Source: Xanthomonas indica
GTDB taxonomy: Bacteria > Pseudomonadota > Gammaproteobacteria > Xanthomonadales > Xanthomonadaceae
Assembly: GCF_040529045.1 (NCBI RefSeq)
Contig: NZ_CP131914.1
Location: 1,162,501 to 1,226,500 of the forward strand
DNA: 64,000 nt
Direction: 5' to 3'
Below are positions 8,356 through 16,748 of the stretch, in pieces. Position numbers and translations under genes: made by a program. Under the pieces are notes generated by a model. The model saw nothing but the letters and a program-made list of their open reading frames with translations. It ran no database searches and was not told the DNA's origin. How positions within the stretch are numbered: the first letter of the stretch is position 1; the number at the start of each line of letters is the position of its first letter.

Positions 8356-8379
8356 GGCGGAGTCCTTTCAACATGAGGG

Positions 8380-9276
8380 TCAACGGAAAAGCGGATAGTC
8401 TTGTTTGAGGCGTGCCTCGACGGCGGCAGCCAGCGGATGTGGTGCGACTGGAGGCAGATCACGGACGATCGCCCACGGCGCATCGACCAGAAGGTGGCCA
8501 GTCTCGAACTCAGGCTGGCCGTCCCTGCGGCGGAGTGCTTGTATGGCCAGCAGCTCACCAGGGAAAAGGCGATCGATATCGCGGTCAAACTCGTAAAATG
8601 TCGATCCGGTACTGTGCTTGCTTCGGCTGATGTGGAACTCGGAAGCGCCTTGCATCGCATTGGTGAAGGTGGCTTCGTCCGTGGTTTTCCAATGATCCAG
8701 CAGCGATCGATACGCTGCGATCACGGGTTTTTGTGGGGCGAAGTCCGTAGGTATGCCAAAGGCATCGGAGAAAAGTAAGGCCAAGAACGCATCGTTCGTG
8801 CCCTCGGCCAGGCGGCGGGACTGCGGAAGCGTGTTGATGCGCTGATCCTTTTCCGCCATTTCCAGGAAGCGCTGGCTACAGATCCTGGCTTCCTCCCACC
8901 ACGACAGCATGGTCGGGCCAACGGCCTTCATGCTGTCCCAGAATTGGGTCGGCCAATTTCCGATGTCGGGATGCATCTCGCTATGCATGCCGTGCCATCG
9001 GAACACCAACGCCCGAAGCGCGACGGACCATTGCAGAAAGCGGGCGAGGTCAGCCGTATTGGAGCGGAAATATGCATCGCAGGCGGCGACATTGAAGTAG
9101 TGGCCTATCCGATCCAATTGGGTTGCAGCCTTGGGATCAAGCGGGCCAGGCGTTGCAAGAAACTTCTCGATGGCGGCAGCGTAGCGATCATAGTCGCCCG
9201 TCTTTCGAACGTGCTCCATCCACTCCCCGCATTCCTGCGAAAGCTTCTTCAGCGAGGGATGGAACGGCAGCGCCAT
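8380..9276 (-). CDS. probable cognate immunity protein for the adjacent effector
   Basis: 298 aa, cytoplasmic, no signal peptide, mostly helical and rich in Trp, Phe and acidic residues. It is not a family I can name. It lies directly upstream of the XVIPCD effector, same strand, 24-base gap, so immunity is translated before the toxin, the usual X-Tfi/X-Tfe order. Lack of a signal peptide fits neutralising a nuclease in the cytoplasm, unlike the periplasmic lipoprotein immunities that guard against peptidoglycan-attacking effectors. AGGA lies about ten bases before the ATG, and a candidate -10 (TAGAAT on the minus strand) lies near 9305. Immunity function is inferred from position. Confidence 0.75.
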   Translation of the reverse strand: MALPFHPSLKKLSQECGEWMEHVRKTGDYDRYAAAIEKFLATPGPLDPKAATQLDRIGHYFNVAACDAYFRSNTADLARFLQWSVALRALVFRWHGMHSEMHPDIGNWPTQFWDSMKAVGPTMLSWWEEARICSQRFLEMAEKDQRINTLPQSRRLAEGTNDAFLALLFSDAFGIPTDFAPQKPVIAAYRSLLDHWKTTDEATFTNAMQGASEFHISRSKHSTGSTFYEFDRDIDRLFPGELLAIQALRRRDGQPEFETGHLLVDAPWAIVRDLPPVAPHPLAAAVEARLKQDYPLFR

Positions 9277-9473
9277 GTCGTCGGGTCCTGTAGCAGGTCA
9301 ATCTGATTCTAACCGGCGAAGGCCGGCCGAGCAGCACGCATGGGCCGCTTGCTCTGGTTGCGACGGATACCCCCGCCAAGGCCGTTGCCGGCCGTTCGCG
9401 CCGCGTTAGATACTTGAGCCAACGTTCCCCGTCGTGCGCAAGGAGGAGCGATGAATTGCCTGGATGGCCCGCC

Positions 9474-9704
9474 ATGGTGTGCTGCTTGCTGCTGGCCCAG
9501 CCCGCCACCACCGCCGAGCGTCAGCGCGAGCAGGAGCAGGAGCAGGTGGCCAAGGCCGATGCGGACAACGCCTACCGCAACCGCATGGGCCTGACCCCGG
9601 AGCAGTACCTGGCCAGCCAGATCGCCGAGATCAATGCCGAGGCCTGTGCCAAGGCGCAGGCCTGCTACATGGTGCCGTCGGGAACGTCGGTGATCGCCAA
9701 GTAG
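9474..9704 (+). CDS. small hypothetical exported protein, start possibly frameshifted
   Basis: A 76-residue frame begins at ATG 9474 with a short hydrophobic stretch (MVCCLLLAQPATTA), then a Gln/Glu-rich helix and LTPEQYLASQIAEINAEA with two cysteines near the end. The only good ribosome site, AAGGAGGAGCG, is followed by an ATG at 9451 that is in a different frame (23 bases upstream), so an indel between 9451 and 9474 may have cut the start from the body. If so this is a recent pseudogene. Function unknown; it could be a small periplasmic protein. Confidence 0.45.
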   Translation: MVCCLLLAQPATTAERQREQEQEQVAKADADNAYRNRMGLTPEQYLASQIAEINAEACAKAQACYMVPSGTSVIAK

Positions 9705-9853
9705 CGCGACGCGGTAAAGGCGGGCTGGGGTGGCACGCCGTTCGCGCACATCGGTTGTGGCATGCGCGTCGCGAATGCGGCGCGCCGGCGGCGGTTGTCG
9801 CGATGCCGCGGGTCTGCCACTGTGACGGCTGAGTCCTGCGAGGAGATTCGCAG

Positions 9854-10774
9854 ATGGAATCCACTCCGTCCCCCGTGTCGCAGCGCCCGCCGGCGACCCG
9901 CCTGTTCGCCCTGCTGGCGCGCGAGTCGCGCACCGGGGTGATCTTCCGCCGCGGGCCGAGCAAGCAGGTACAGCTGATTCACTGGGATCTGCGCGACGAC
10001 AGCTTCGTGCACGGCCAGTGGTTCAAGGGCCGTATCTACGAGCGGCGTTGCGATCTGTCGCCGTCGGGGCGGCTGCTGGTGTATTTCGCCTCCAAGCAGC
10101 ATGGCGACTTCGGTACCTGGACCGCGCTGTCGCGGCCGCCGTTCTTCACCGCATTGGCGCTGTGGCCCAAGGGTGACAGCTGGGGTGGCGGCGGGATGTT
10201 CGAGGACGAGCGGACTTTGTTGTTGAACCATCGGCCACGCGACGGGCGCGATCCCTTCCCGATGCCGACCGGCTTCCAGTTGCCGCACGATCTGCAGGTG
10301 CGCCCGTTCGGCACGGATTCGGGCGGCGGCGAGGATGAGCCGATCGACGGCGTGTTGCGCGAGCGCGATGGTTGGCAGCTACGCGACGCCGGCGAGGGCG
10401 AACGTGGTGGGCTGCGCAGCGACGCGCTGTTCCGCTTCAGCCGCCCGCGCGTGCGCGAGAAGCTCGGCGCCAATGGTCGCCGCCTGCAGTCGCTGCTGCA
10501 TGCGGTCGGCCAGGACAACCATGCCTGGTATGGCCAGGATCACCGGGTACTGGATCGCGACGGCACCGTGCTGGTCGATCTGCCGGGCAGCGACTGGGCC
10601 GAGTGGGATGGCGGCGACCTGGTGTTCGCACGCGATGGTGGGCTCTATCGCCTGCGCAAGAGCGACTTCCGCGAAGTGGCACAGCGGGGTACGCAGGCGT
10701 TCCAGTTGCTACACGACTTCAGCGGCGCGCGCTTCGCGCCACTGGCGCCGACGGCGGACGCGCTGAAGTATTGA
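9854..10774 (+). CDS. conserved hypothetical cytoplasmic protein
   Basis: 306 aa from ATG after AGGAGA (about 9840). There is no signal peptide or membrane span. The sequence is rich in Trp, Gly, Asp and Arg with repeated beta-hairpin patterns such as GVIFRRGPSKQVQLIHWD, GRLLVYFASKQHGDF and RDGTVLVDLPGSDWAEWDGGD, suggesting a beta-propeller-like fold that may recur in tandem blades. I do not recognise the family and no neighbour suggests a pathway; the flanking genes are on the opposite strand or unrelated. Confidence 0.7.
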   Translation: MESTPSPVSQRPPATRLFALLARESRTGVIFRRGPSKQVQLIHWDLRDDSFVHGQWFKGRIYERRCDLSPSGRLLVYFASKQHGDFGTWTALSRPPFFTALALWPKGDSWGGGGMFEDERTLLLNHRPRDGRDPFPMPTGFQLPHDLQVRPFGTDSGGGEDEPIDGVLRERDGWQLRDAGEGERGGLRSDALFRFSRPRVREKLGANGRRLQSLLHAVGQDNHAWYGQDHRVLDRDGTVLVDLPGSDWAEWDGGDLVFARDGGLYRLRKSDFREVAQRGTQAFQLLHDFSGARFAPLAPTADALKY

Positions 10775-10872
10775 GCGGCTGTTGCGCGGCGCCTTCAGTA
10801 ATCTATGCGAACAACGTGCCGCTCAACTGAGGCGGGGGTTCGGAGACATTTAACGCTGGCCGGCGTGCAACT

Positions 10873-10887
10873 GTAGGAGCGGCTTCA
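10873..10887 (+). repeat. solitary half of a GTAG-type REP
   Basis: GTAGGAGCGGCTTCA is identical to the left arm of the complete palindromes at 35649 and 38538, but here the right arm is absent. It lies in the 178-base gap between the hypothetical gene and the convergent esterase gene, in which I see nothing else. Confidence 0.6.
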
Positions 10888-10952
10888 CGCGACAACACCA
10901 TCCGTGGAGATACAGCATCCGGCCGGCCGGCCAGGGGCGTGCGCGCCGCGCC

Positions 10953-11921
10953 TCACTGTCGCGGAGAACCCAGCAGAAACTTCAAGCCGTGGGTGAGCCC
11001 ACGCGGCGCCACGCTCAGGTGATCCTCATCGGCCAGCACGTCCAATTGCAGGCGCAGTGACGGATAGTGCCGCCCGCGCAAGGTCTGCACTATCTGCTGC
11101 GCGTCGGTCACCATGTCGTAGTGCTTGCCGTAGCGGCGCTGTTCGTACTCGCCGACGTACAGGTAGACCTGTGCCGGCAGGTCGCGGTGGCTGGAGGCGA
11201 AGCGCGCTTCCTCGGCGCGCATGGCATGCTCGCCGAACCAGTACGACGGACTGCCCAGGATGTAGCCGGAAAACAGCTCCGGCGTGCTCAGCAGGATCTG
11301 CGGGCCGAGCAGGCCGCCGTAGGAATGGCCAAGGAAGAGGCGCCGCGCTTCATCGGTGCGATAGCGGTGGCCGACGAAGGGGAGCACTTGGTCGCGCAAG
11401 TACGCAATGTAGGTGCTGGAACCCCCGTGAGTGGCACCGGCGGCCGCAACATCGCCGGCCTCGGTGGTGGGCGTGTAGTCGCGGCGCCGGCTCGGCATCG
11501 GCGTATCGCCGAGCGCATACGACAAGCCCACCAGGATGAAGTCGTCGATGGCCGGCCCTTCGCCGTTCAAACGCCGCGCGATCTGCCGCGCCACCGGAAA
11601 CGCATAGTCGGCATCCGTCGCGTACAGCACCGGGTAGCGCCGCTCGGGATGGTCCGCATAGCCGGCAGGCAGCGCCACGAATACCTGGTACGTGCGGCCG
11701 GACACGGGATCGGGCACATCCCACACCTCGGTCCCGGCCAGTTCGTAAGGCGCACCGCTGCCGCGCTGTCCGCCGAGCTGCGTCGCTACCGCGCGTGCGG
11801 CAGGCACCGCTGGCCGCGTGGTGGCTTCTTTCGCTGCTTCTACCGCCGCGGGTGCTTGTGCCACGTTCGTGCACCCTGCCAGGAGCAGAGAGATCCAGAT
11901 CAGCCCAAGCGCCTTGCTCAT
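10953..11921 (-). CDS. putative esterase lipoprotein (esterase D / IroE-like fold)
   Basis: 322 aa from ATG 11921. Residues 1-17 form a lipoprotein signal with lipobox LLAGC (Cys17), so it is membrane anchored. The rest matches the putative-esterase alpha/beta hydrolase family (PF00756): RRYPVLYATDADYAF, FLGHSYGG with nucleophile Ser200, SPSYWFGE, and a C-terminal ADEDHLSVAP supplying the likely catalytic His. Relatives cleave ester bonds in ferric siderophores, acylated sugars or S-formylglutathione; the substrate here cannot be read from sequence. The open frame extends upstream to 12257 but that part overlaps the next gene's promoter and lacks a signal. Confidence 0.8.
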   Translation of the reverse strand: MSKALGLIWISLLLAGCTNVAQAPAAVEAAKEATTRPAVPAARAVATQLGGQRGSGAPYELAGTEVWDVPDPVSGRTYQVFVALPAGYADHPERRYPVLYATDADYAFPVARQIARRLNGEGPAIDDFILVGLSYALGDTPMPSRRRDYTPTTEAGDVAAAGATHGGSSTYIAYLRDQVLPFVGHRYRTDEARRLFLGHSYGGLLGPQILLSTPELFSGYILGSPSYWFGEHAMRAEEARFASSHRDLPAQVYLYVGEYEQRRYGKHYDMVTDAQQIVQTLRGRHYPSLRLQLDVLADEDHLSVAPRGLTHGLKFLLGSPRQ

Positions 11922-12141
11922 TCCGTCGTTTCCGTTTGTTCGAAGCCGCACGCAAGGCGGCGCGTCTGCATGGTGCCATGGCTGCGCGAGTGCCGGCGCG
12001 TCCCGTGTTGTGCATCGCGCGCGCATCCGCTCCGCGCCCCCCGTCACCCGTGTCGACTGGACGTGCGAAAGGGATTCCGGCGCTGGAGGCTTCCTTCTGC
12101 ATGAAAGGTGGATTAGGTTGCCTGCACTTGGGGGGAATCGC

Positions 12142-12951
12142 ATGCGTATCGCGTTGGTTATCGTCGTTGCCGTTGCATCGCTCTGGCTGCTTGCTGCAGG
12201 GAGTACTACGGCGCCGACTGGGCGGCAGGAGCCGATCAAAATCGCCTCGATCTCCATCCACTATACGTACATGGGGTGGGGCTACGTCGATGAAGTGTTC
12301 CACTTGGTTCCGGCGCGCAACGGCATGGGGTTCGTCATGCGCTGGACGGACGAGGATGGGGTGAGGCACGCCGAACAGAGGGTCGCCACGGACAAGGTGA
12401 CGGCGCTGTTCGCGGCGGCGCGCGCTCCCCGCATCGATCGCGCGACCGGGCTGGGTGTCTTGCAGCAGCGGGCGATGGCGCCAGCGACCATCGCCAGAAT
12501 CCGCAATGCGCTGTTTGTCGATCGGGATTGCTCGCCCCTACAACAGCGCCAACTGCGTGCCGTGCAAGTGAATGGAGATGGCGTGAGGGACGCGCTCGAG
12601 CAGCTCTATCGCCAAACTATGCCATGGACCGACGATAGCCCGTCCATGACGGTGCGCATCGTGCCCGAACGTGGGGCGCCATTGGTGTTCCATTCGCAGT
12701 CGCAGAAGCCGTTCATGCTGGCGTGGATCCGCGGCATGCCCGTTGGCCGAAAAGATGAGGAGATGGATGGCCAAAAGGCGACCTGGTCGCTGCCGTTCAC
12801 CGATGCGCTTGTGGAGATCCTGCCGGCCCTGTCGCCTGCACGAAAGCGCTTGGCGCGCGAGCAACTGGTGAGGGTGTTGGCTCGGAACCTGGAACGCCGC
12901 TCTCCTTTAGCCTGCTCGCAGGATCGTGGCAACGCGCACGCAAGGAGTTGA
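12142..12951 (+). CDS. hypothetical exported or membrane-anchored protein
   Basis: 269 aa from ATG 12142, with a GGGGGGAA purine run just before it. The first 20 residues are a hydrophobic signal or anchor (RIALVIVVAVASLWLLAAG). The body is soluble, with a cluster of Cys and Gln (DCSPLQQRQLRAV) and no catalytic motif I recognise. It is divergently transcribed from the esterase lipoprotein with a 220-base shared upstream region, so the two may be co-regulated. Function unknown. The frame remains open far upstream of 12142, which I do not consider coding. Confidence 0.65.
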   Translation: MRIALVIVVAVASLWLLAAGSTTAPTGRQEPIKIASISIHYTYMGWGYVDEVFHLVPARNGMGFVMRWTDEDGVRHAEQRVATDKVTALFAAARAPRIDRATGLGVLQQRAMAPATIARIRNALFVDRDCSPLQQRQLRAVQVNGDGVRDALEQLYRQTMPWTDDSPSMTVRIVPERGAPLVFHSQSQKPFMLAWIRGMPVGRKDEEMDGQKATWSLPFTDALVEILPALSPARKRLAREQLVRVLARNLERRSPLACSQDRGNAHARS

Positions 12952-13018
12952 ATCTTCGGCGCCTCGCTCTTGCCGGTGAGTCGGCCAGGCAGGCGCGTGA
13001 CTAGCTGAAAGATGCTCC

Positions 13019-13047
13019 TTGGTGTCGTCTGTAGGTGTGCGTATAGA
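13019..13047 (+). promoter_or_regulatory. sigma70-like promoter for the deacetylase gene
   Basis: TTGGTG (13019-13024) and TATAGA (13042-13047) are separated by 17 bases and lie 28 bases before the deacetylase ATG. Spacing and sequence fit a housekeeping promoter. Confidence 0.45.
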
Positions 13048-13074
13048 CTGGCAGCTCCATACTGGGGACGTCCG

Positions 13075-14043
13075 ATGAGACTACTTCGCTGCCTGTTGCT
13101 GCCGGCCCTGCTGTGCGTCACCGCACTCGCCCAGGCCCAGGACGATACCCGCCGCATTGCGGTGACCATCGACGACCTGCCGTGGCAGCGCATCGAGCAG
13201 ACGCCGCTGGCGCAGCTGCCGGCACTGCATGCGCAATTGATGGCCTCGCTGCGGCAGGCGCAGGTGCCCATCGTCGGTTTCGTCAACGAGGACAAGCTGG
13301 AGCAGGATGGACAGGTGCAGCCGCAACGCGTGGCGATGCTGCGCGACTGGCTGGACGCCGGCTATGCACTGGGCAACCACACCTACGGCCACGTGAACCT
13401 GCACCAGGTCGGCGTGCCGGCGTACGAAGGCGCGATCGTCCGTGGCGAGCGCACCTTGCGGCCGTTGCTGGCCGAACGCGCTCAGCCGCTGCAGTGGTTC
13501 CGTCATCCGTATCTGGCCACCGGCCGCAGCGTCGCTGACCGCGAGGCGGTCAACGGCTTCCTGGCCGCGCACGGCTACCGCGTGGCGCCAGTCACGGTGG
13601 ACAGCGGCGAATGGGTGTGGGCATTTGCCTACGCGCATGTGCTGGACGAGCCGCCCGGCCCGGCGCGCGATGCCATGCTGCTGCGGCTGCGCAAGGGCTA
13701 CGTGCCGTACATGCTCAACAAGCTGGATTATTTCGAGCGCGAATCGCAGGCCCTGTTCGGCCGCCGCATCCCGCAGGTGTGGCTGATGCACGCCAACGCG
13801 CTCAACGCTGCCGCCTTTCCGGACCTGGTCGCGGCCACGCGCCGCCGTGGCTACGCTTTCATTTCCCTGGAGGAAGCATTGCGCGACCCGGCCTACACCC
13901 ACGCCGAGGGCTACACCGGCCCCGGCGGGATCAGCTGGCTGCATCGCTGGGCCATGGCCGAGGACAAGCCCAAGGACTTCTACTCCGGCGAACCCGTGGT
14001 GCCGCGCTGGGTGTTCGCGTTGGCGGGGGTGGATGCGGAGTAG
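13075..14043 (+). CDS. exported polysaccharide deacetylase (NodB-like)
   Basis: 322 aa from ATG 13075, with a signal peptide ending near AQAQ (residue 22). NodB-fold motifs are present: AVTIDDLP with metal/base pair Asp33-Asp34, and NHTYGH with metal ligands His102 and His106, then WFRHPYLATG as motif 3. WLMHANAL near residue 243 supplies the late histidine. Such enzymes remove N- or O-acetyl groups from chitooligosaccharides, peptidoglycan or exopolysaccharide in the periplasm. The exact polymer is not determined. It stands alone with its own promoter candidate. Confidence 0.85.
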   Translation: MRLLRCLLLPALLCVTALAQAQDDTRRIAVTIDDLPWQRIEQTPLAQLPALHAQLMASLRQAQVPIVGFVNEDKLEQDGQVQPQRVAMLRDWLDAGYALGNHTYGHVNLHQVGVPAYEGAIVRGERTLRPLLAERAQPLQWFRHPYLATGRSVADREAVNGFLAAHGYRVAPVTVDSGEWVWAFAYAHVLDEPPGPARDAMLLRLRKGYVPYMLNKLDYFERESQALFGRRIPQVWLMHANALNAAAFPDLVAATRRRGYAFISLEEALRDPAYTHAEGYTGPGGISWLHRWAMAEDKPKDFYSGEPVVPRWVFALAGVDAE

Positions 14044-14157
14044 TGCAGGGATCGTCTCGTAGCGCCTGCCAAATCGGAGTAAAGGATTACGAGTCCCTGG
14101 GTGTCCCTGCGCAGTCGCACACGCGGTATTGGCGCGCAAGCGGGATAGCCACAGGAA

Positions 14158-14703
14158 CTAGATTTCCGAGAGAAAGCTGCTCGGGACTGCCTGGGTGAGC
14201 CAGACGCCATTGTCCGCCTGAAAGAAGGCAACGCCCTGCTGGTGCATCCGCAGGGCTTCGACTTTCAGGACAACCGGCGTGCCATGACGTTGCCCGACCG
14301 TGGTCGCGGTAGCGATGTTCTGCGACAGGTGCACATGATGCCGTTGGCCGGCGCGCAAGCCTTCGGCCAGGATCGCGTCCAGAAACCGTGTGGCGGTGCC
14401 GTGGTAGAGGAACTCCGGCGGCACCTTGGCTTCGTACTGGATGGCGACGCTCTCGGTCGAATGGCCCTGGACAGCCCGGATGCGCCGACCATCGTCCGAG
14501 AGTGCGAAGCGTTTTTTGTCGCTGCCATCCACGACGGCGCGAACGAGTGCCGCATCAAATACTTTGCCAGCTTTGGCCGCACCCACGATCAACGTATCGA
14601 CCTCCGCCCAGCCTTCGCTGTCGAGGGTGATGCCAGCGGCTTGTGGTTCGTGGCGCAGTACAAAACTGAGGAACTTGCTGATTTCTGTGTGTTGCTTGCT
14701 CAT
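14158..14703 (-). CDS. kptA: RNA 2'-phosphotransferase (Tpt1/KptA)
   Basis: 181 aa, the normal length for bacterial KptA. It begins [13 protein letters not shown], continues with a winged-helix N-lobe ([29 protein letters not shown]) and a C-lobe with [27 protein letters not shown] and [10 protein letters not shown], the NAD+-binding features of the family. In fungi the enzyme removes the splice-junction 2'-phosphate of tRNA using NAD+. Bacteria lack that splicing pathway, so its bacterial substrate is unclear; RNA repair or damage reversal has been suggested. Monocistronic here. Confidence 0.93.
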   Translation of the reverse strand: MSKQHTEISKFLSFVLRHEPQAAGITLDSEGWAEVDTLIVGAAKAGKVFDAALVRAVVDGSDKKRFALSDDGRRIRAVQGHSTESVAIQYEAKVPPEFLYHGTATRFLDAILAEGLRAGQRHHVHLSQNIATATTVGQRHGTPVVLKVEALRMHQQGVAFFQADNGVWLTQAVPSSFLSEI

Positions 14704-15049
14704 ATGAATGCTTGGTTGCTAACAATTCCAACCAGCGTTCGGCGATGCCGATCGCGGCGTCGCCGGTCTGTTGGCTGGCAACATTGGCGTCGAGGCAGTG
14801 TAGTCCCGAGTCGGCGCGATGCAATCGTCAGCGTCGTGGAGGCGAGGATCGCCGATCAAGCCGGTGCTTGGCGAGGTCGGGTTTTTCGGTCATGCGAGTT
14901 CGATGTAATGCCGCGAATTTGATCTCCTTCATCTCCGTCGGCAAGACGTTGAACGGCCGTGTGCCGGCGCGACCGACCGCTGGGCACCTTCACCATCCAC
15001 GCACACGTGGCCGGATCACGATGGCACCTCTCTACTCGCCGTGACGCCC
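14704..15049. other. gap upstream of kptA
   Basis: No gene I can support. On the minus strand TTGCAT, 16 bases and TACACT (about 14820-14790) form a plausible kptA promoter. A short minus-strand frame around 14930-14840 (TEMKEIKFAALHRTRMTEK) looks protein-like but has no start context and may be a gene remnant. Confidence 0.35.
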
Positions 15050-15253
15050 ATGCCCTCGTCCAACACGCCTCCGTGGAAGAAGCCGAATCCGCGCGGCCAG
15101 CGCAGCCAGCCGTTGTCGCCTTCGCAGAAGGCGGCCGCGCGACAGCGGGCCGATGAGAACGGCCGTCCGTATCCGAACCTGATCGACAACATGTGGGCGG
15201 CGCGGCTGCCGCATGCGGCGTCCTCCTCCCGTTCGGACAGCGACGCGGAATAA
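15050..15253 (+). CDS. small basic hypothetical protein
   Basis: 67 aa from ATG 15050 (GTG 15041 is an alternative in the same frame; no strong ribosome site for either). The protein is Pro/Lys/Arg-rich at the start (TPPWKKPNPRGQRSQPLSPSQ), with KAAARQRADENGRPYPNLIDN in the middle and an acidic-serine tail. Very similar short basic proteins with GRPYPNLIDNM recur in Xanthomonadaceae, from memory. No membrane span. It may bind nucleic acid, which is a guess from charge alone. Confidence 0.55.
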   Translation: MPSSNTPPWKKPNPRGQRSQPLSPSQKAAARQRADENGRPYPNLIDNMWAARLPHAASSSRSDSDAE

Positions 15254-15466
15254 TCAGGGCGTCTGCGCTTGGATCGGGGCGTACCTGGCGCGCGTTGTCG
15301 GAAGAATGTCGGAGTTCGCCATGGCGGCCGCCGGTCTGGTTGTCCTGGCACGCGTGATTGATGAATGACGATACACCGGAGCTCGGATGCACCCTTGGCC
15401 TGCGCGGGGCGATGCCCATACCGTGCCGTGCCGGCACTGGGCCGGTCATCGCATCCAGGTACGGGT

Positions 15467-16105
15467 ATGACTCCGCAAGAACAGCAGCTTCTCGAAGACT
15501 TCCTGGCGCGCTTGCGCAGCGCCGGCGGGGTGGCCAAAGATCCGCAGGCCGACGCGCTGATCCACGCGCGCCTGGCCGATCAACCCGATGCCATGTATCT
15601 GCTGGTCCAGCGCACCTTGCTGCTGGAGCACGCGCTGGAGGCCGCCAAGGCGCAGATCGCGCAGCTGCAGCAGGCCGCCACGCCACCGCCGCCGCCCGCC
15701 AGCTTCCTGGGTCAGGGTTTCAACGCGGCGCCGCCACCGTTGCCGCCGGCGCCCGCCGCCGCAGGCGTCGCGGGCGCCGGCGCGCCCGGCTGGCGCGAGC
15801 GCTGGTTCGGTGGCGGTGCCGCGGCCGCGGAGCCGACGCCGGCCCCGGCCGCCGCGCGTGGCCCCAGCTTCCTCAGCAGCGCGGCCACCACCGCGGCCGG
15901 CGTGGCTGGCGGCATGTTCCTGTTCGAGGGCGTGGAGAGTCTGCTGGGCGGCCACCACGGCGGCGGCCTGTTCGGGGGCGGCGCGCCGCAGGAGACGGTG
16001 GTCGAGAACATCACCAACAACAACTATTACGACGGTACGCCGCAGCAGGACATGGGCCAGGACTTCCAGGACGACGGCGACTTCGGCAACGACAACTGGA
16101 CGTGA
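15467..16105 (+). CDS. DUF2076 family protein
   Basis: 212 aa from ATG 15467. The N-terminal 75 residues (TPQEQQLLEDFLARLRSA, QPDAMYLLVQRTLLLEHALEAAKAQI) are the conserved helical part of DUF2076. A Pro/Ala-rich linker and a Gly/Ala hydrophobic stretch (about 145-175) follow, then an Asn/Asp-rich tail (NITNNNYYDG, DDGDFGNDNW). The family is described as periplasmic ligand-binding sensor-like, but no function is established. It stands alone on the plus strand with a strong hairpin 62 bases after its stop. Confidence 0.8.
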   Translation: MTPQEQQLLEDFLARLRSAGGVAKDPQADALIHARLADQPDAMYLLVQRTLLLEHALEAAKAQIAQLQQAATPPPPPASFLGQGFNAAPPPLPPAPAAAGVAGAGAPGWRERWFGGGAAAAEPTPAPAAARGPSFLSSAATTAAGVAGGMFLFEGVESLLGGHHGGGLFGGGAPQETVVENITNNNYYDGTPQQDMGQDFQDDGDFGNDNWT

Positions 16106-16167
16106 TGTCCGGCGCGCTCGCGTTACCGCGCGGATCGATTGATCGAGCGAGCGCCAGCCGGCGCTCG

Positions 16168-16203
16168 CGATCGGTTGCTTCGAGACATCGAAGCGACCGA
16201 TCG
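16168..16203 (+). terminator. strong inverted repeat after the DUF2076 gene
   Basis: A 16-base arm (16168-16183) pairs with 16188-16203 with one mismatch around the loop GACA. No T-run follows, so it is either a terminator of the GC-rich type or an operator-like palindrome (arms begin CGATCGGT). Confidence 0.5.
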
Positions 16204-16376
16204 GCGCAAGTATCCATTCATCAATCTATTCACGGTTGGCGCTCTGGATTGACGCATAGATGCAAGAAAGCCCAGAAAAACAGGCAAGGCCTTGCCCTGC
16301 TCCAGTCGATTATCTATTCATGCATCTATTCGATCGCAGGCGCGCGAGGCCCGACGTTATGTGTTCGCGGGGCGCC

Positions 16377-16647
16377 ATGTCGTCTTCCGGTGTGGATGTG
16401 GTCTGGCACATTGACTGGTGGCTGTCCGCGCCGCCGGCGCGGCGCAATGGCTGGCTGAGCTGGGTGGGTGCCGAGTGCCTGGGCGCTGCCGTTGCCAGAC
16501 CAGCGCGACGACTGGCGCGCAGCGGCCGGCATGGCGGCGCAGTTCTGGGAGCGCGTCATCGAGGACGCGCACATGTCCGCGGCCTTCCACAGCATTGCGC
16601 GGAACGCGCTGGCGCAGTTGACGCGCGCCCTGCCGCGGATCGGTTGA
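16377..16647 (+). pseudogene. small gene split between two frames
   Basis: An ATG at 16377 opens a Trp-rich frame (SSSGVDVVWHIDWWLSAPP, then NGWLSWVGAECLG). From about 16468 the protein-like signal moves to another frame giving DQRDDWRAAAGMAAQFWERV and then ARNALAQLTRALPRIG, ending at TGA 16645-16647. The second part alone could start at GTG 16468 (59 aa). The pattern suggests one gene of about 90 codons with a frameshift near 16470-16500. The remaining bases from 16205 to 16748 hold nothing else recognisable. Confidence 0.35.
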
Positions 16648-16748
16648 GCGCTTTCGCATCGCGTTAAACGCCCCGATACACGGCACTCACGCGGACAGGA
16701 CACGGGGCGGGACAAGCTGCCGCGACTCCCCACCACGAGGTCCTGCCC

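Noticed and set aside
9309-9749. Minus-strand 146-residue frame upstream of the immunity gene
   Set aside because: Low-complexity antisense of the small exported-protein frame; no supporting signals.
14856-15686. Minus-strand frame over the small basic gene and DUF2076 start
   Set aside because: No motif, no ribosome site, antisense to better candidates.
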